From the NCBI GenBank assembly GCA_907163345.1, contig CAJQUN010001175.1, positions 1 to 64,000 on the forward strand: a stretch of 64,000 nt of DNA. Direction: 5' to 3'. The translations under genes and the position numbers were made by a program. The notes beneath the pieces are model-generated. The model worked only from the letters and a program-made list of their open reading frames with translations. It had not been told where the DNA came from and made no database searches. Each line of letters opens with the position of its first letter. Positions within the stretch are counted from its first letter, which is position 1. The DNA is from Haberlea rhodopensis. Its lineage: Eukaryota; Streptophyta; Magnoliopsida; Lamiales; Gesneriaceae. This document shows, in pieces, positions 48,817-59,953 of the stretch.

Positions 48817-50190
48817 TCAATCCAAGCCGCCATCACCATCACCATCACCATCATTCCCGTGAGTAGTATCCTCATCCATGTGAGTACTGGAAAACTGAGA
48901 ACGAAGAGCGTCCACTTCATGTCGTAAGTACGACAAATCTTCTCTCGAGGAGTCTTGGTAAGCTCGAAGAGACGCAACATCATCTCGAAGGGAATGGAAT
49001 TGAGAATTCATATCGACTCTCAAGGATTGAAATTGTGAGTTCATATCCTCACGAAGGCTTTGGAATTGAGAGGTAAAGAAGGCAAAAGCGTCTTGATTGA
49101 ATTCAAAAGACGAGGAAGGTTGATGACTATCAGGAGCTGGAATATCCGCCCCAATGTTCATCATGTCATCAAAGGTAGATGGAGATTGATGCTGAATGGG
49201 TGGCTCATCAAGATTTGGTTCAATCAAGAAAGGAAAATGAACCCTTTGGGCACTAGTCATCCTATCAATGGGTAATGAGGGGTGATCTTTAGGATTGAAG
49301 GCAGAAAGTAGGTTCCCCGGATCATTAACCCAACATGAAGTGAAAGGATTCCAAGAAATTTTGTTAAACAAAAAACACCTTAGATTAAAGGTGTCCTTGG
49401 ACTTGATAGGGAGTTTCTCATTGTCATCAAAAGGAAGGTTGAAATGAAGAAAAATCTTTGTTAGGACACGGCCGAATGGGAGAATAACCTTTTTAGGATT
49501 ATGGGCGGTGTTCCTAAAGATTTGGACAATGAATCTAGGTAGGTTGAAGGGGGTCATTGTAATGATGTAATACATCAAGTATACATCAGAGAATTTCAAC
49601 CTAAGACGATCACCATCCCGAGGGATCATCGAGGTGATCACAATCTTGTGAAGGATTTGGTAGTTTGTAGGGATGGAATTCACAAGAAAGGATTGGTTTG
49701 GACATTGAGGGGTTCCGCCAAATATGAGATACAAGGCTTGGGCAGGATCACATACCCCATCATTGGGCCAAGTAGCTAGAGCAAATTTAGCCGGACCCTC
49801 CGAAGGAATGCGAAGAATATTTCCTAATTCAGTGCTATTGAATTCAATTGGGCGATTACAAACGATGGTTTTGATAGTTAACTCACCATCACCCTCAAAT
49901 AGTTCAAGATTGGCATAGAAAGAATGAATCATGGATGGATACAAAAAATCGTTCTTTCTAGGGGGTTTGAAAAAATTTTCCCATTGTTGGAATTGAATCC
50001 AATCAAGAATTGGGAGCTGGGAAGTCCTAAGGAAATCGAAATCAAAGATATAACCCGGAATTAATTTGCGAGTAAGATAGTCTTCCGGAATTGGCTTACC
50101 ATCAAGTGGAGGACCCGTATAATTCCTATTGGAGCGATTAGAGCGTCTCCTCCGGCTTGATTCTCCTTCTTCTCGGTTGCTTCGAGACAT
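48817..50190 (-). CDS. Third ORF of element C (plant transposon-protein-like, coiled coil)
   Basis: 457 aa, complete, ATG at 50,190. The basic N-terminus (SSRRRRSNRSNR) looks like a nuclear localisation signal. The middle part (TIVCNRPIEFNSTELGNILR) resembles the domain called putative plant transposon protein, often found in plant retroelements. Near residues 372-405 there are three 11-residue repeats of the type SQFQSLREDMN, then further coiled coil and an acidic Gly/Asp tail. No signal peptide or membrane segment is visible, although this position is usually called env-like. Its role in the element is unknown. It is preceded by a non-coding region with the LTR's palindromes. Confidence 0.8.
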   Translation of the reverse strand: MSRSNREEGESSRRRRSNRSNRNYTGPPLDGKPIPEDYLTRKLIPGYIFDFDFLRTSQLPILDWIQFQQWENFFKPPRKNDFLYPSMIHSFYANLELFEGDGELTIKTIVCNRPIEFNSTELGNILRIPSEGPAKFALATWPNDGVCDPAQALYLIFGGTPQCPNQSFLVNSIPTNYQILHKIVITSMIPRDGDRLRLKFSDVYLMYYIITMTPFNLPRFIVQIFRNTAHNPKKVILPFGRVLTKIFLHFNLPFDDNEKLPIKSKDTFNLRCFLFNKISWNPFTSCWVNDPGNLLSAFNPKDHPSLPIDRMTSAQRVHFPFLIEPNLDEPPIQHQSPSTFDDMMNIGADIPAPDSHQPSSSFEFNQDAFAFFTSQFQSLREDMNSQFQSLRVDMNSQFHSLRDDVASLRAYQDSSREDLSYLRHEVDALRSQFSSTHMDEDTTHGNDGDGDGDGGLD

Positions 50191-50888
50191 ATTGCAAGAA
50201 ATTTGAGAGAATTGAGGTAAAGTTTCGATTTTTATGAAAAAGGGGTTAGGGTTTGCAAAAATCCAATTTGAAGATTTGTTGTTTGGAAAGTGAAATTGAT
50301 GGTTTGGAAAGGCTTAGGATGATCGATTATAACAATGATGAAGAAATCTCGAATTATGGGTGAAAAACACGAATTGTTGCTGAAAAAATGAGCAAAAGCC
50401 GTAGCCTCCAGACTTTAAAAATCGAGATCGCCTGAGGCGATCTGGAGAACGCCTGAGGCGATCGAGAACGCCTGAGGCGATGCTTGCGATCGCCTGAGGC
50501 GATACGAGCCACGCCCGAGGCGATGCTTGCGATCGTTTGAGGCGATGCGAGCCACGGACGAGCACTTCGCACAGAATGCTGAGGCGATGGTTTGGCAACA
50601 TTTTGAGCTAATTTTTGGACCAAAAAAATTTTTTTTTGATAATTCTAACTAACATTAAACCATCTAACAACAAAAAAATAATCACATAATCTCAAAAACA
50701 CAATAATTCACAATTTGTGACTTTGAAAGGCGATTTCAAGATGCACTTTTGAAATTAAATTTTGAGCTATAAAATTCATTTAACATAATTAATTTATGTA
50801 AATGAATTTCACAATTGCTCTATGCAAATGATGAAGTAGAGTAGCTCCCCCTAAATATGATATCATTTGTTAAGGTATGCAAACATGC
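50191..50888 (-). promoter_or_regulatory. Spacer between pol and third ORF of element C, with LTR-like palindromes
   Basis: Between 50,420 and 50,600 the motif ATCGCCTCAGGCGAT and variants occurs about eight times, as in the LTR. A nearby GCTACGGCTTTTGCTCATTTTT stretch resembles GCTACGGCCTTGATTTTAGCC in the LTR. It lies 230-410 bp upstream of the third ORF, so it may be a copied promoter or an RNA element. Function is inferred only. Confidence 0.55.
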
Positions 50889-53582
50889 TCAAAGTTCAAT
50901 CATACCCAATTCACCACGAAGAACAATAAAAGTGTTTTCGTCTAGTGGTTTTGTGAAAATATCGGCAATTTGATCCTTGGTATTAACATAAAATAATTCA
51001 ACATCATTTTGCTCGATATGGTCACGAATGAAATGGTGCCTTATATCGATATGCTTAGTTCGAGAATGTTGAATTGGATTTTTAGATAAACATATGGTGC
51101 TAGTGTTATCACAAAAGATTGGAACTTTTGAAACATCTAGCCCATAGTCAAGTAATTGGCTTTTCATCCACAAGATTTGTGCACAACAATTACCGGCGGC
51201 CATGTATTCGGCTTCGGTTGTTGAGAGTGCAACACAATTTTGCTTTTTGGAAACCCAAGATACCAAGCTATTACCGAGAAAGAAACAAGTACCACTAGTG
51301 CTTTTCCTATCCACCTTATATCCTCCAAAATCGGCATCGGAGTAAGCTTTCAAATCAAAGAAAGAGTTTCTAGAATACCACAAGCCGAGATTTGGAGTTT
51401 TTGTAAGATATTTAAAAATGCGTTTTAAGGCGAACAAGTGTGATTCTTTTGGGGATGATTGAAATCTAGCACATAAACAAACACTAAACATAATATCCGG
51501 CCTACTAGCCGTTAAATAAAGCAAAGAGCCAATCATACTCCTATAAAGCTTTTGACAAATTGGTTTACCTTGTTCATCCTTGTCAAGCTTGGTTGATGAG
51601 CTAATTGGTGTTGATGCACTTTTAGTATTATCCATTCCAAATTTCTTTAGCATATCTTTGACATACTTTCCTTGGCTTATAAAGATTCCATCTTTGCATT
51701 GTTTGATTTGCAATCCAAGAAAGTAGTTGAGTTCTCCCATCATGCTCATTTCAAAATTATCTTGCATCAATTTAGAAAACTCATTGCACAAAGATTCATT
51801 AGTAGCACCAAATATGATATCATCAACATATATTTGAACAATAAGTAAATCATTTCCCTTAATTAAGGTAAACAAAGTGATATCCACTTTTCCTCTTGTA
51901 AAGCCATTCTTGGTTAAGAATGAAGATAGTTTTTCATACCAAGCTCTAGGAGCTTGTTTCAAACCATACAAAGCTTTATCAAGTTTAAAAACATGGTCGG
52001 GAAAATGTGGATCCTCAAAGCCGGGTGGTTGATCAACATACACCTCTTCTTTCAAATCACCATTCAAGAAGGCACTCTTGACATCCATTTGAAAGAGCTT
52101 AAAATCTTTAAAGCAAGCAAAAGCAAGAAACATGCGAATAGATTCTAAGCGAGCAACGGGTGCATAAGTTTCATCAAAGTCTATGCCCTCTTCTTGGCAA
52201 TATCCTTTAGCTATCAACCTAGCCTTGTTTCGAATAATCGTCCCATGTTCATCCATTTTATTTCTAAATACCCATTTTGTTCCAATTATGGTGTTGTTCG
52301 AAGGCCTAGGTACAAGATTCCAAACTTTATTTCTAGTGAATTGATTTAGTTCCTCTTGCATAGCCAAGATCCAAGAATCATCAAGCAATGCATCATTAAT
52401 GTCCTTAGGCTCTATGTGAGAAATGAAAGCAAGATGATTACAAATATTGATATATGAGGATCGAGTTTTTACCCCTTTTGATGGACTACCGATTATGAGA
52501 TCCATGGGATGATCCTTGGTGGTTTTCCAATCCTTTGGAAGTTCTCCATCCTCTTTGGAATTACTTGACTCCATTCTTTGTTCTTCTTTATCACCACTAA
52601 AGTTCTCAAGAGTGGTTGACTCTCTCCTTTGCTCAAGTAATTCTTCATCATCACCATCCATGGAAATTCTTGATACTCGAGTGTTAGTCTCATCAAATAT
52701 AACATGAATAGATTCCTCAACAATAAGATTACGTTTATTAAATACTCTATATGCTTTACTAGTATTAGAATAACCAAGAAATATACCTTCATCCGATTTG
52801 GCGTCAAACTTACCAAGGTTATCCTTACCATTGTTGTGAATGAAGCACTTTGAACCAAAAGCCTTGAAGTAAGAAATGTTAGGCTTTCTCCCCCTCCATA
52901 ATTCATATGGAGTTTTCTTGAGAATTGGCCTTATTGATGAACGATTAATGATATAACATGCGGTGCTCATTGCCTCGGCCCAAAAATATTTTGGAAGTGA
53001 ATATTCACATAGCATAGTACGTGCAATTTCCACTAATGTCCTATTCTTCCTTTCAACAACACCATTTTGTTGAGGTGTCCTAGGACAAGAAAAGTTGTGA
53101 CCAATGCCTTTGTCATCACAAAAGTTTATAAAATTTTCATTCTCAAATTCGGTTCCGTGGTCACTACGGATACTTTTTATTGAAAGAGTTTTCTCATTCT
53201 CAACTCTTTTTGCAAATATTTTGAAATTCTCAAAGGCATCACTTTTATGGGCTAAGAACAATGTCCAAGTGAATCTAGAGAAATCATCCACAATGACAAA
53301 TGCATAAGATTTTCCACCTAGACTAGTTGTTCTTGAAGGACCACACAAGTCTAAATGAAGCAATTCAAGTGGCATAGAAGTGGAGATAACATTTTTATTT
53401 TTGAAAGATTCTCTAGTATGCTTTCCTAGTTGACAAGCATCACAAATAGAATCAACTTGTAAATCAAGGTTAGGCAATCCAACAACAAGATCAAGTTTTT
53501 GAATCTTACCAATGGTGCTCAATCCAACATGACCAAGTCGTCTATGCCATAACACATTTTTGTTATCATTCAATGTTACAAG
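50889..53582 (-). pseudogene. Pol of element C, open but cut by element D
   Basis: Open for about 898 codons from the D insertion to the stop at 50,889. Domains: GAG-pre-integrase (LWHRRLGHVGLS), integrase core (LHLDLCGPSRT, SDHGTEFENENF, TPQQNGVVERKNRT), RT (VKSAFLNGDLKEEVYVDQPP, YVDDIIFGATNE) and RNase H (DRKSTSGTCFFLGNSLVSW). Catalytic motifs look intact and no stop or frameshift is present, so C was probably competent when D struck. It ends RGELGMIEL, like SIRE-type pol. Confidence 0.92.
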
Positions 53583-53583
53583 G

Positions 53584-54748
53584 TGTTAGTTCCGGACCTT
53601 ATCGATGAGATTTTAAAGATGACAAAACAGTTCAGACCGGATCGATAGAAATCAGGTTGACCAGATCGATCGGACTCAACAGAGCAAGATGACAAAGCAT
53701 TTCAGACCGGATCGATGGAAATTAGGCATACCAGATCGATCGGACATATCAGAGCAAACTGATAAAGAATATTGCATATCAGACCGGATCGATGGATTCC
53801 AGAATGAATAGATCGATGTTTCAGATCGATCTCAACCTTTATCAGATCAGAGCAGTCTAGGATACATAAAGGATGGCTTCTCAGTCCGAATCATCAACGG
53901 ATATTTATTGTAGCATTTAATGCTGCAATTAATGCTACAAAGGACCAAAGACTGAAGATTGCCATAATAGGTAAGAAGACAAAGAAGAGCTTACCTGACA
54001 GTCGCCGAAAGCATATACCAGAACGGCAAGTGTCCTGAAGAAGAAGACTGTAGCTTTCTCAGAGTTTAAAAAGAGTCATAGCTGCACATTAAGGGAAACA
54101 ATGCCGTTGCTACCTTCAACTATAAAAGGATGCAACAAACAGATGCAAAACTCTGGACTCTATAACTCGCTGATCAATTGAAAAATATACAAGAAAGCAA
54201 AACAGCACACGCCTACAAAGTTCAGAAGCCTTCGAGCTGAAGTTATTTATTTAAGCGCAATTACTTTGTAACATTTGATCATTGAAGGATCACTGTGCGC
54301 ATTGTGTATTGAAAAATAGAAGTAAGCAACATATCGTAACTGTCAGACAGAGTGAGTCTGAGCAGGTTGAGTGACTAGGAGTTTCAGACTGGTAGTGAGG
54401 TAAATCCAGCCTGAATCGGGTTTGTACAAAAGGATTGTATAAATCAAAGTCTTCTAGTATAAACCTTCCTTAATTGGAAGAAGGGGAGACGTAGAAGGAT
54501 TACACCACCTTCGAACTTCCAGAAACATATCCTGTGTCTTGTCATTCTGCACTTAGCCATCGAGCTGCTCTTACTTACACAAGAGCAGACCGTTTCCGCA
54601 CTTACTTATTAGTGGTCTGTTCTGTTCAAAGAGTTGATTAAGTAACAGATTTCTTTCACTAATCAGAAAGAAATCACAAGGGATAAATTTTGTAAGGAGT
54701 GTTCATTCACCCCCCCCCCCCTCTAAACACTCCGGACCGATCCTAACA
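53584..54748 (+). repeat. 5' LTR of element D
   Basis: 1,165 bp, TGTTAGTTCCGG...CGATCCTAACA. GGATCGAT / AGATCGATCGGAC motifs recur between 53,630 and 53,850. A TATAAAAG box is at 54,121-54,128, about 270 bp downstream of the array. A C run of 13 is near 54,709. Confidence 0.96.
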
Positions 54749-54750
54749 AG

Positions 54751-54762
54751 TGGTATCAGAGC
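54751..54762 (+). other. Primer binding site of element D
   Basis: TGGTATCAGAGC, complementary to the 3' end of initiator tRNA-Met, two bases after the LTR end. It primes minus-strand DNA synthesis. Confidence 0.95.
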
Positions 54763-54797
54763 AGGTCGTCTTAATCAGCACAAAGAATATTAAGCTG

Positions 54798-56738
54798 ATG
54801 GCATCATTCAACAAAATCCCCATGTTCTCAAAAGAAGATTATGATGACTGGAGAATCAGAATGCAAGCTCACCTGGCAGCTCAGGATGACGATATGTGGT
54901 TCGTCATCACCGATGGACCAATGAAGATCCTAAAAATAAATACAGCAGTCGCCACTACCAGTGGAGAACCACAAATGGTAGAAAAAGACAGATCCCTCTG
55001 GACGAATGAGGATAGAAAGAAAGCAAACCTCGACAATGTGGCCAAAGACATCTTGTTCAAAACTTTGGACAAGAACATGTTCAGCAAAATCAAAATGTGC
55101 TCTACTGCCAAAGAAATTTGGGAGAAGATAGCACAACTATGTGAAGGCAACGACCAGACCAAAGAAAACAAGTTAACTGTGGCTCTTCAAAGATTTGAGA
55201 GCATAAAGATGAAAAGTGGTGAAACTCTAAATGAGTTTGATGAAAGAGTCACCAGCATCATAAATGAACTAAATGGTCTGGGGAAGGAATATTCTAACAG
55301 AGAGATCGCTCTGAAAGTAATGAGAGCTCTGCCAAAGGAATGGGATGTAAAGACAATTGCCATGAGGGAATCAAAAGACCTTAACAAGGTTGAACTTCAT
55401 GATCTGTTTGCAGATCTCAAGGCCTATGAGTTTGAACTAATAAGCAGAGGTGAAGCAGAGCCATTCATCTCTCAACCCAACAAGGCCCTGGCAGCCATCC
55501 CAGACCAGATCGCTTCAACATCAGACCGATCTGCTGAACAGATGAGTAACGATGCTATGTCATTATTTATAAAGAAATTCGGTAAATTTATGTCTAAAAA
55601 TAAGAGGAACTTCAAACCCTCTCATCATTATAAATCAAGAAAAGATGATAATGTTAACGATCAGGCTTGCTACAATTGTGGTAAGACCGGACACTTTATT
55701 GCAGACTGCACCAGACCGAAGAAAGAAGAAAGGAAAGAGAAGCATCGAGATGATAGAAAGAAGAAGCACCACCAAGACCGCAAGAATCATGGAAAATCCC
55801 AAAAAGTCTTAGTTGCTGAGGAAGGAAACAGCAAATGGGCTCAGACTGATTCCGATTCAGACAGCTCTGAATACTTTTCCAGCGAAAGCGAAGAAGAGGT
55901 TCAATGTCTGATGGCAGATGAAGAAATGAGTCAGACAGATGAGGTATTCGAATTTGAATCAAATGGTTTTACACGAGAAGAGCTCATGTCCGCACTGCAA
56001 GACATGGCAAATGATTATAGGATCTTAGCTGAATCATTTGAGAAGAATAAAGCCAAAATCAGTACTCAAATGGATGAGCACAACAAACCAAGCTGCTCTG
56101 AGCAGGGTGAGTGCAAAAATCTCCAGAACGAGCTGAATAAGCTGAAAATCTCTTATGATCAGCTCCATGAAGAAAATAAGAGAATTAGCACACAAAATGC
56201 TAAGCTCTCACATATATTCAAAACATGGACAAAATCCAGAACTTCCTTGGAAGAATTACAAGAAGCTCAAAGAAATGTCGGTGATTTCACCGGCATAGGC
56301 TTTGACACCAAAGATGAGTCTGAGCTGTTGCTGGTACAGAATCAAGTCAAACAAATGACATTTGTTAAATCCAGCACAGTATATGAAACTGAAGCACCTA
56401 AGATTCAAACAGGAGTCTCTTACGTGAATCAAAATTTGAGAAAAGGGATTGGTTATGTCAACCAAGCCAACGATAAGGCACCAGCAAGATTTGTGTCTGT
56501 GAGACCAAATCCAAAAGTGCAAAATCTAAGGCAAGGAAGACAATACAATTACTATAACTCAAAACCGATTCAACGAAGATATAGACTACCTTATGAAAAT
56601 CAAAGGTTTTCACAGCGCACACATTATCACACACAACATCGAGACAGACCAGCACATAGCACACCCTACACACACAAGCCACTAAAGCTGATACAGGTGT
56701 GGGTTCCCAAAGGGCTAATCCGTTCTGGACCCAAATAG
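54798..56738 (+). CDS. Gag of element D
   Basis: 646 aa from ATG 54,798 (MASFNKIPMFSKEDYDDW); the frame is open further upstream but enters the primer site. It has a Copia gag N-terminal domain (UBN2-like, about residues 10-220), a zinc knuckle CYNCGKTGHFIADC, a Lys/His/Arg-rich stretch, an acidic Ser-rich part and a coiled coil. It ends VWVPKGLIRSGPK then TAG. Gag forms the virus-like particle. The next ORF is in another frame. Confidence 0.93.
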   Translation: MASFNKIPMFSKEDYDDWRIRMQAHLAAQDDDMWFVITDGPMKILKINTAVATTSGEPQMVEKDRSLWTNEDRKKANLDNVAKDILFKTLDKNMFSKIKMCSTAKEIWEKIAQLCEGNDQTKENKLTVALQRFESIKMKSGETLNEFDERVTSIINELNGLGKEYSNREIALKVMRALPKEWDVKTIAMRESKDLNKVELHDLFADLKAYEFELISRGEAEPFISQPNKALAAIPDQIASTSDRSAEQMSNDAMSLFIKKFGKFMSKNKRNFKPSHHYKSRKDDNVNDQACYNCGKTGHFIADCTRPKKEERKEKHRDDRKKKHHQDRKNHGKSQKVLVAEEGNSKWAQTDSDSDSSEYFSSESEEEVQCLMADEEMSQTDEVFEFESNGFTREELMSALQDMANDYRILAESFEKNKAKISTQMDEHNKPSCSEQGECKNLQNELNKLKISYDQLHEENKRISTQNAKLSHIFKTWTKSRTSLEELQEAQRNVGDFTGIGFDTKDESELLLVQNQVKQMTFVKSSTVYETEAPKIQTGVSYVNQNLRKGIGYVNQANDKAPARFVSVRPNPKVQNLRQGRQYNYYNSKPIQRRYRLPYENQRFSQRTHYHTQHRDRPAHSTPYTHKPLKLIQVWVPKGLIRSGPK

Positions 56739-56770
56739 GATTGGGTACCAACAATAAATATGTGTGATGA

Positions 56771-59700
56771 CAGGTACAGAAGAATCTCGCATCAGATTGG
56801 TACTTGGACAGCGGGTGCTCTCGTCACATGACTGGAAACATCAAGCTGCTGTCTGAAGTCACAGAATGCACTGGACCCAAGATCATCTTCGGAGATAACT
56901 CAAAGGGTAAGACCGTGGGCAAGGGTAAGATTGTCCATGGTAACATTATTATCAATGATGTGCTGTTAGTTGAAAATCTGTGCTATAATCTGATTAGTAT
57001 CAGTCAACTCTGTGATAATGGTTATGCTGTAGAATTTCATAAACACACTTGCACTGTTAAATCATCAGACGGTATAACCTTGCTCGTAGGAATCAGGAAT
57101 GGAAACACATATAAGATTAACTGGAATCATGCTCAACCTGATAATCCTACCTGCTTCATCGCTAACAATGATAATAAACACTGGTTATGGCATAAGCGCT
57201 TGAATCATATCAACTTTAAGACCATTGCTAGCCTGTGTAAACATGATTTAGTTATCGGTCTGCCCAAGATCGACTTTGCCAAGGATAAGATCTGCGAAGC
57301 TTGCCAAATGGGCAAACAGATCAGATCATCCTTCAAAAACAAGAATGCCAAATCCTCCTCCCGCTGTCTAGAATTACTGCATATGGACTTGTTTGGTCCT
57401 ATACCAATAACAAGTTTAGGGGGAATGCGGTATACACTTGTTGTTATTGATGATTACTCACGCTTTACATGGACTATATTTTTGAGCAGTAAAGATCAGA
57501 CCGGTCCGAAGTTGATCAAGCTGCTGAAACGCACTCAGAACGAGAAATCATCCACAATAGACAGGATTCGAAGTGACAAAGGCACTGAGTTTTCAAATCA
57601 GAATCTTGAATCCTTTCTAGAAGATCATGGAATCAAGCATGAGTTTTCAGCCGCCAGAACTCCCCAACAGAATGGAGTTGCAGAACGAAGAAACAGAACG
57701 CTCAAGGAAGCAGCAAGAACAATGCTTGCTGATTCTGGAATCTCTCAAAAGTTCTGGGCAGAAGCTGTAAATACTGCTTGCTACACTCAAAACCGATCTA
57801 TGATTAACAAGAAGCTGAATCTCACTCCATATGAAATATGGACTGGTAACAGACCATCTGTTTCTCACTTTCATGTATTTGGCTGTAAATGCTTCGTTCA
57901 CAACAATGGTAAGAGTCATCTTACAGCATTTGAAGCTAAGTCAGATAATGGTATATTCTTAGGATATTCATCAATTAGCAAAGCTTATCGAGTGTTTAAT
58001 AATCGAACTTTAACTGTAGAAGAATCTGTTCATATAGTTTTTGATGAATCATTATGTGTTGAGGGCAACAAGGATTCAATTCAAAATCAGATGGAAAATA
58101 TCCATCTCGAAGCTAACAGTGATGATGAGATTGTAGCTAACAGGTCAAGAGACAATCCACCAGAACCAGAAGTGCCAGACAGACCGGATCAGGCCATTGA
58201 AGCTTCTTCAGATCGAGCTGATCCAGATGCTCCTGACTCAAATATTAAAGTAGATACAGATCATGCTGCTACTATTCATCCGACCGAACCAGACTATCCA
58301 GAGTCAAGCTATCGATGGACTAAGAAGCATCCACCTAATCTAGTGATTGGTAGTCCGTCTGCACCAATTAGAACCAGAGGACAGATGATGGATGAATTCA
58401 CTCATGCTGCTTTCATCTCAACTCTGGAACCCAAGAAGATCGATGAAGCTCTGACTGACTTCAACTGGATTAAAGCAATGCAAGAAGAGCTTAATCAATT
58501 CGAACAAAATCAAGTTTGGAGTCTAACTCCCAGACCAAGCGATCTGCCTGTTATTGGAACCAGATGGGTTTTCAGAAATAAGCTAGACGCCGATGGAACT
58601 GTGGTTAGAAACAAAGCAAGACTGGTGGCACAGGGATTCAGACAAGAAGAAGGAATCGACTTCGATGAATCATTTGCACCAGTCGCCAGACTTGAAGCAA
58701 TCCGAATCTTTCTTGCATATGCTGCCTTTAAAGACTTCAAAGTATATCAGATGGACGTCAAGAGCGCCTTTCTTAATGGAAAGCTTCAGGAAGAAGTCTA
58801 CATTGAGCAACCACCTGGATTTCAGAACCATTCGTATCCTAATCATGTATATCTACTGAATAAAGCAGTGTATGGTCTGAAACAAGCTCCAAGAGCCTGG
58901 TATGACACTCTATCTCAATTTCTGCTGAACCACGACTTCCAGATCGGTTCGGTAGATAAAACTCTCTTTAAATTCATTAAGGGGGAACACACCCTCTTAG
59001 TTCAGATTTATGTTGATGACATAATCTTTGGGTCAACTAACCCCAAACTATGCGAGAAGTTTTCTAAGTTAATGCAGGGACAGTTCGAAATGAGCATGAT
59101 GGGAGAATTGTCTTTCTTTCTGGGTCTTCAAGTAAAACAGCTCAACAATGGCATTTTCATCAATCAGACCAAGTATACCAAAGAGCTCCTCAAGAGATTT
59201 GGAATGGAAACATGCTCAACTGCATCAACTCCAATGAGTCCAACAATCAAGTTAGACAAGGACGAAGGGGGAACGGCAGTTGAAGTAACCATGTATAGAG
59301 GACTCATCGGATCACTATTATATCTTACAGCAAGCCGGCCCGATATAATGTTTTCAGTCTGTATGTGCGCCAGATTTCAGTCAGAACCAAAGCAATCACA
59401 TTTCATTGCTGCCAAGCGTATTCTGAAATACTTAAAAGGATCTCAGAACGTTGGTCTTTGGTACTCCAAAGATTCAAACTTCAGCTTGATCGGATATTCA
59501 GACGCAGACTACGCTGGGTGTAAGATCGATCGTAAAAGCACCAGTGGAACATGTCAATTTCTAGGTGAAAGATTGATCTCTTGGTTCAGTAAGAAGCAGA
59601 CATCTATTGCCACATCCACAGCTGAGGCAGAATACCTAGCCGCTGGAAGCTGTTGCGCTCAAATGCTCTGGATTCAACACCAGCTCAAAGACTACGGCAT

Positions 59701-59953
59701 TCAAGCTGTTGACTCTCCGATATTTTGCGACAACACAAGTGCAATCGCTATAACGTATAATCCAGTTTTGCACTCTCGAACAAAGCACATTGATATTCGA
59801 CATCATTTTATTCGAGATCATGTTGGCAAAAAGGAAATTCGGATCGAACACATTTCAACAGAGCAGCAAGCAGCAGACATCTTCACCAAACCACTTCCTG
59901 AGGCTAAGTTCAATTATTTCCGTCAAATTCTTGGTTTAATTGACTTATCTTAA
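56771..59953 (+). CDS. Pol of element D
   Basis: Open from just after a TGA near 56,770 to 59,953. It encodes protease (WYLDSGCSRHMTGN), GAG-pre-integrase (LWHKRLNHINFK), integrase (LHMDLFGPIPIT, SDKGTEFSNQN, TPQQNGVAERRNRT), RT (VKSAFLNGKLQEEVYIEQPP, YVDDIIFGSTN) and RNase H (SDADYAGCKIDRKSTSGT). Catalytic residues are all present. There is no credible ATG near the protease, so it should be made as a gag-pol fusion. However, it lies in the -1 frame relative to gag and is separated from it by the gag TAG and the upstream TGA. Confidence 0.93.
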   Translation, partial: QVQKNLASDWYLDSGCSRHMTGNIKLLSEVTECTGPKIIFGDNSKGKTVGKGKIVHGNIIINDVLLVENLCYNLISISQLCDNGYAVEFHKHTCTVKSSDGITLLVGIRNGNTYKINWNHAQPDNPTCFIANNDNKHWLWHKRLNHINFKTIASLCKHDLVIGLPKIDFAKDKICEACQMGKQIRSSFKNKNAKSSSRCLELLHMDLFGPIPITSLGGMRYTLVVIDDYSRFTWTIFLSSKDQTGPKLIKLLKRTQNEKSSTIDRIRSDKGTEFSNQNLESFLEDHGIKHEFSAARTPQQNGVAERRNRTLKEAARTMLADSGISQKFWAEAVNTACYTQNRSMINKKLNLTPYEIWTGNRPSVSHFHVFGCKCFVHNNGKSHLTAFEAKSDNGIFLGYSSISKAYRVFNNRTLTVEESVHIVFDESLCVEGNKDSIQNQMENIHLEANSDDEIVANRSRDNPPEPEVPDRPDQAIEASSDRADPDAPDSNIKVDTDHAATIHPTEPDYPESSYRWTKKHPPNLVIGSPSAPIRTRGQMMDEFTHAAFISTLEPKKIDEALTDFNWIKAMQEELNQFEQNQVWSLTPRPSDLPVIGTRWVFRNKLDADGTVVRNKARLVAQGFRQEEGIDFDESFAPVARLEAIRIFLAYAAFKDFKVYQMDVKSAFLNGKLQEEVYIEQPPGFQNHSYPNHVYLLNKAVYGLKQAPRAWYDTLSQFLLNHDFQIGSVDKTLFKFIKGEHTLLVQIYVDDIIFGSTNPKLCEKFSKLMQGQFEMSMMGELSFFLGLQVKQLNNGIFINQTKYTKELLKRFGMETCSTASTPMSPTIKLDKDEGGTAVEVTMYRGLIGSLLYLTASRPDIMFSVCMCARFQSEPKQSHFIAAKRILKYLKGSQNVGLWYSKDSNFSLIGYSDADYAGCKIDRKSTSGTCQFLGERLISWFSKKQTSIATSTAEAEYLAAGSCCAQMLWIQHQLKDYGIQAVDSPIFCDNTSAIAITYNPVLHSRTKHIDIRHHFIRDHVGKKEIRIEHISTEQQAADIFTKPLPEAKFNYFRQILGLIDLS

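Larger units (their letters stand above)
47073..53583 (-). mobile_element. SIRE-type Copia (element C), 3' half, interrupted by D
   Basis: On the minus strand the order is pol (from 53,582), third ORF (50,190-48,817), purine tract (AAAAAGGGGGAGAT next to the LTR) and 3' LTR (48,346-47,078). The candidate target duplication is catat (47,073-47,077). Element D entered pol just before the GAG-pre-integrase domain, so C's gag, protease and 5' LTR must lie to the right of D, beyond the window. A long third ORF between pol and LTR is the mark of the SIRE/Maximus lineage. Confidence 0.9.
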
